From: CAVPMN01 sp963706425
GTDB taxonomy: Bacteria; Actinomycetota; Acidimicrobiia; Acidimicrobiales; Acidimicrobilacustridaceae
Length of the DNA stretch: 64,000 nt
Direction of reading: 5' to 3'
Assembly: GCA_963706425.1 (NCBI GenBank)
Contig: CAVPMN010000020.1
Location: 2,046,001-2,110,000, forward strand
The notes below the pieces were generated by a model, which saw only the letters and a list, made by a program, of their open reading frames with translations, had not been told where the DNA came from and did no database searches. Position 1 is the stretch's first letter. Each line of letters starts with the position of its first letter. Below, one piece after another: positions 63,910 to 64,000 of the stretch. Made by a program: the position numbers and the translations under genes.

Positions 63910-64000
63910 TCAGACGGTGTCGAGAATGCGGACTGAGCACGGTGCTCGGCGGCCCACGTTCCGTCCTGGCTCATATCGATCGCCGCTCTGACGCGCCGGT
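63910..64000 (-). CDS. possible 3' end of a gene leaving the window
   Basis: On the minus strand an open frame runs from the window edge to a TGA at 63910-63912, ending NVGRRAPCSVRILDTV-stop. Only about 29 residues are visible, so the call rests on an open frame and the expected convergent layout after the cyclase gene. No function can be given. Confidence 0.3.
   Translation of the reverse strand, partial: PARQSGDRYEPGRNVGRRAPCSVRILDTV

Overview
The window is high-GC, gene-dense DNA (about 70% G+C by eye) with frequent GTG and TTG starts and many ATGA or GTGA start/stop overlaps. Its gene set fits an actinobacterium: a SigB/SigF partner-switching module, a TIGR02960/SigG-type ECF sigma factor, an Rpf-like transglycosylase, an MprAB-like two-component system, and an HslV-like Anbu protease. 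A lineage in or near the Acidimicrobiia is plausible, but this is inference and no rRNA gene is present to test it. There is no prophage, insertion sequence or CRISPR array.

Layout. 1-3500: sigma factor, PAS/PP2C phosphatase and anti-sigma-type kinase. 3600-5700: Ktr-type K+ channel and its RCK regulator. 5900-10500: a secreted protein, a membrane-anchored alpha/beta hydrolase, a DUF6544-like protein and an O-antigen-ligase/TPR protein. 10800-14300: SNF2 helicase with a small coupled partner. 14350-18200: a MacB-like ABC exporter (two FtsX permeases plus ATPase) and a kinase-fold-like protein. 18300-24500: a class III aminotransferase, secreted proteins, a thioredoxin lipoprotein and a two-component system. 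24500-29000: PAP2 phosphatase, membrane protein and PEP-synthase/rifampin-phosphotransferase-like enzyme. 29100-33800: PLP decarboxylase, amidase, nitronate monooxygenase and GNAT. 33800-39700: bacterial eRF1-like factor, phosphoesterase, Anbu, SigG-like ECF factor and a 3-ketosteroid-dehydrogenase-like flavoprotein. 39700-44450: a broken sigma/anti-sigma/ABC locus. 44500-53400: rhodanese lipoprotein, uridine-kinase-like protein, a MarR-controlled membrane/epimerase protein, a His-type sugar dehydratase with an SDR, and a TetR/oxidoreductase pair. 53400-56600: secreted beta-propeller-like protein, three tRNAs and Rpf. 56600-64000: TetR, pheA, larB-larC, desaturase and a diguanylate cyclase.

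Three features stand out. First, six near-identical palindromes sit only between convergent genes, and in four cases the palindrome itself encodes the final Ile-Gly-Ala-stop of a neighbouring gene. Second, two unrelated secreted proteins end in the same C-terminal hexapeptide, TPRFTG. Third, about 15 otherwise well-conserved genes are split by single frameshifts, almost all +1. That looks like insertion-type sequence error, but the 40-44 kb locus has a far denser and mixed pattern and may be truly decaying.

Many genes have a TAnnnT or GAGACT box 6-9 nt before the start codon, consistent with leaderless transcripts. Dyad operators are visible upstream of the MarR, TetR (twice) and desaturase genes, and a CRP-type site lies upstream of the Rpf gene.
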